Shown here: in pieces, positions 6,155-7,028 of the stretch
Layout of the letters: each line of letters begins with the position of its first letter
Numbering within the stretch: position 1 is the first letter of the stretch
Assembly (NCBI GenBank): GCA_028281485.1
Contig: JANQJT010000138.1
Location: forward strand, 1 to 7,028
DNA from: Phycisphaeraceae bacterium
Lineage (GTDB): Bacteria > Planctomycetota > Phycisphaerae > Phycisphaerales > Zrk34
Length of the DNA: 7,028 bases
Reading direction: 5' to 3'
Program-made: the position numbers and the translations under genes
Notes under the pieces: generated by a model
Database searches by the model: none
Seen by the model: only the letters and a program-made list of their open reading frames with translations
What the model was told of the DNA's origin: nothing

Positions 6155-6187
6155 AAAAGACCCACGCACTTCCGCGTGGGTCTTTTT
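6155..6187 (+). terminator. Intrinsic terminator of the surface-protein gene, possibly bidirectional
   Basis: AAAAGACCCACGC (6155-6167) pairs perfectly with GCGTGGGTCTTTT (6174-6186) around a six-base loop, with five T residues at 6183-6187. It lies 30 bases past the stop codon. Four A residues at the 5' base give a shorter U-tract for transcripts arriving from nuoC, so weaker termination in that direction is possible. No better nuoC terminator is visible. Confidence 0.93.
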
Positions 6188-6204
6188 CATTTCTCAATGC
6201 TGCA

Positions 6205-6225
6205 ATCAGCAATCAGAGATCAGCA
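6205..6225. repeat. Heptamer repeat tract, ATCAGNN type, copy 2
   Basis: Three consecutive heptamers, ATCAGCA, ATCAGAG and ATCAGCA, keep the same variant order as the tract at 1207. A partly matching TGCTGCA precedes them. The tract begins 18 bases after the terminator T-run, between the convergent surface-protein gene and nuoC. Confidence 0.75.
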
Positions 6226-6250
6226 ATCCCGCCTCCCCCTCCGCCGTTAG

Positions 6251-6277
6251 CCACGGGCTCTGCTTGGGGGTTCCCCC
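6251..6277. other. Degenerate hairpin region downstream of nuoC
   Basis: CCACGGGC (6251-6258) can pair with GCTTGGGG (6262-6269) with one mismatch and two G-U pairs, and it overlaps GGGGGTTCCCCC (6266-6277), which abuts the nuoC stop codon. It may be a decayed dispersed hairpin element or a weak 3' structure of the nuoC message. No T-tract follows on either strand. Confidence 0.25.
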
Positions 6278-6856
6278 TCACGCGCTCTCGCGCGTCAGCA
6301 CGCGATACTCCTCACGCTCACCGCGACCGCGCAACGGGTAGTCCTTACGCAGCGGATGCGCCGGATAACTCTCCCAAGTCAAAATCCGACGCATATCCGG
6401 GTGCCCCTTGAACCGGATCCCGAACATGTCAAACGTCTCACGCTCGTTCCACTCCGCGCCCGGCCAGAGGTCCGTCGCCGTCGGCAACACCAACGCACCG
6501 TCCTCCTCCGTCCCCGTCGTGTCCAGCGTCGGATTCAGATACGTCTTCACGAAAATCCGCTCGTTCCGCGCCACACTCACAAGGTTATAAACCACCGCAA
6601 AACGACCCTCAGCATCGGGATACCCAAGGTAATCCACGCCGAAGACGTCCGACAGGAAGTCATACCCCTCCTCGTCACGCAGCATCGCAAGCAGATCGTG
6701 CACGCACTCCGACGGACACACCACCGTCGTCTGACCGCGGTAAACCGCCGCCTTCAAGCCACGCCCCGAAAACGCCGACTTGATCGCAGCCATCGACACG
6801 TGCTCCGGCTGATCCGCCGGCTCAGGCACCTGCCCCACTTTCGCTTCGTCCGTCAT
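6278..6856 (-). CDS. nuoC: NADH-quinone oxidoreductase subunit C
   Basis: NuoC (30 kDa subunit) belongs to the peripheral arm of respiratory complex I, which passes electrons from NADH to quinone at the inner face of the membrane. The 192-residue protein carries the family signature ERETFDMFGI (138-147), GHPDMRRIL (151-159) and HPLRKDYPLRG (167-177). The earlier GYDFLSDVFGVDYLG (64-78) is also typical. Length is near the usual 150-210 and the protein looks intact, with no fusion to NuoD. The frame is open upstream to an ATG at 6976, but the start at 6856 is preferred: GGGAG lies six bases before it, and a good promoter (6888-6916) lies between the two candidates. No nuoA, nuoB or nuoD flanks it; downstream is a convergent gene and upstream a divergent one, so it appears to be transcribed alone. 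Confidence 0.95.
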   Translation of the reverse strand: MTDEAKVGQVPEPADQPEHVSMAAIKSAFSGRGLKAAVYRGQTTVVCPSECVHDLLAMLRDEEGYDFLSDVFGVDYLGYPDAEGRFAVVYNLVSVARNERIFVKTYLNPTLDTTGTEEDGALVLPTATDLWPGAEWNERETFDMFGIRFKGHPDMRRILTWESYPAHPLRKDYPLRGRGEREEYRVLTRESA

Positions 6857-6887
6857 CACGCGCTCCCGCACAAGGTTACAGCCCACC

Positions 6888-6916
6888 ATTAGACCCACAC
6901 ATTCCCGTCCGATCAA
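6888..6916 (-). promoter_or_regulatory. Sigma-70-type promoter for nuoC
   Basis: Read on the minus strand, TTGATC (complement of 6911-6916) and TCTAAT (complement of 6888-6893) are separated by exactly 17 bases. Transcription would start near 6881, giving a leader of about 25 bases that includes the GGGAG ribosome binding site. Confidence 0.65.
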
Positions 6917-6918
6917 CT

Positions 6919-6940
6919 CCCCCGCCCCTCCCCCTCCCCC
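6919..6940 (-). other. G-quadruplex-forming motif between divergent promoters
   Basis: The minus strand reads G5-A-G5-A-G4-C-G5: four runs of at least four G with single-base loops, the arrangement known to favour very stable parallel quadruplexes. The plus strand is the matching C-rich tract. It sits two bases upstream of the nuoC -35 box, on nuoC's non-template strand. It also touches the -35 zone of the divergent gene. No other four-run motif of this quality occurs in the window. Confidence 0.7.
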
Positions 6941-6961
6941 TGATGCCACACGCGTCTTGGC

Positions 6962-6967
6962 TATACT
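6962..6967 (+). promoter_or_regulatory. -10 box of the rightward gene
   Basis: TATACT matches the -10 consensus at five of six positions. The expected start of transcription, about seven bases on, coincides with the ATG at 6975. The -35 region (CCTGAT at 6939-6944) is poor. Confidence 0.45.
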
Positions 6968-6974
6968 ACCCCCC

Positions 6975-7028
6975 ATGCAGATCTACACACTCCTCCTCGT
7001 CCTCATCCTCCTGCTCTCCCGCGAATCC
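6975..7028 (+). CDS. Partial CDS, hydrophobic N-terminus, possibly leaderless
   Basis: Eighteen codons from ATG to the window edge encode a run of Leu, Val and Ile (MQIYTLLLVLILLL then SRES). This would fit a membrane anchor or signal peptide, although no basic residue precedes the hydrophobic run. No ribosome binding site exists: the upstream bases are a C-run. The -10 box at 6962-6967 predicts transcription from about the ATG itself. The gene diverges from nuoC. Too little is visible to name a family, and a chance frame remains possible. Confidence 0.35.
   Translation, partial: MQIYTLLLVLILLLSRES

Noticed and set aside
6356..6892. Plus-strand frame opposite nuoC
   Set aside because: Basic, low-complexity shadow of nuoC without any recognisable domain.
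6857..6976. Longer nuoC starting at 6976 or 6889
   Set aside because: These starts fall before or inside the predicted promoter, and the added Gly-rich residues come from the G-run tract.

Overview
The window looks like a piece of a GC-rich Gram-negative chromosome, most likely a planctomycete and plausibly of the Phycisphaerae type. The reasons are two exported proteins with PEP-CTERM (exosortase) sorting tails, one of which also carries a dockerin-like repeat pair; C-ending codons throughout; and the mix of core genes with surface-protein genes. The taxonomic call is inference. I saw no mobile element, CRISPR array, rRNA or tRNA.

Layout. Positions 1-241 hold the start of an unrecognised gene on the minus strand. 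A divergent intergenic region with three short perfect palindromes separates it from a plus-strand conserved hypothetical gene (454-999), which ends at a clear intrinsic terminator. A 220-base spacer full of short degenerate repeats, including two heptamer tracts, leads to accD (1278-2129), the beta subunit of acetyl-CoA carboxylase carboxyltransferase. Next come two exported-protein genes: an animal-type heme peroxidase (2273-3991) and a 651-residue beta-repeat, dockerin and PEP-CTERM surface protein (4169-6124). The second has its own promoter, whose -35 box contains the peroxidase stop codon, and a leader of about 145 bases. A strong terminator and a second copy of the heptamer tract follow. 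On the minus strand lies nuoC (6278-6856) with a good promoter. At the right edge a plus-strand gene begins with a hydrophobic N-terminus (6975 onward).

How the genes relate. accD and nuoC are housekeeping genes that each appear to be single-gene units here, away from their usual partners. The peroxidase and the repeat protein form the only plausible functional pair: both carry Sec-type signal peptides and nearly identical sorting tails, down to the DNA, so both are predicted to be handled by the same exosortase and to end up at the cell surface or in the extracellular matrix. Peroxidase-driven modification or cross-linking of the matrix is an attractive but untested idea.

The most unusual DNA-level signals are an eight-base segment in the surface-protein leader exactly complementary to that gene's ribosome binding site, a four-tract G-quadruplex motif with one-base loops between two divergent promoters at 6919-6940, and the shared heptamer repeats. 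I do not see a recognisable defence or other multi-gene novel system.
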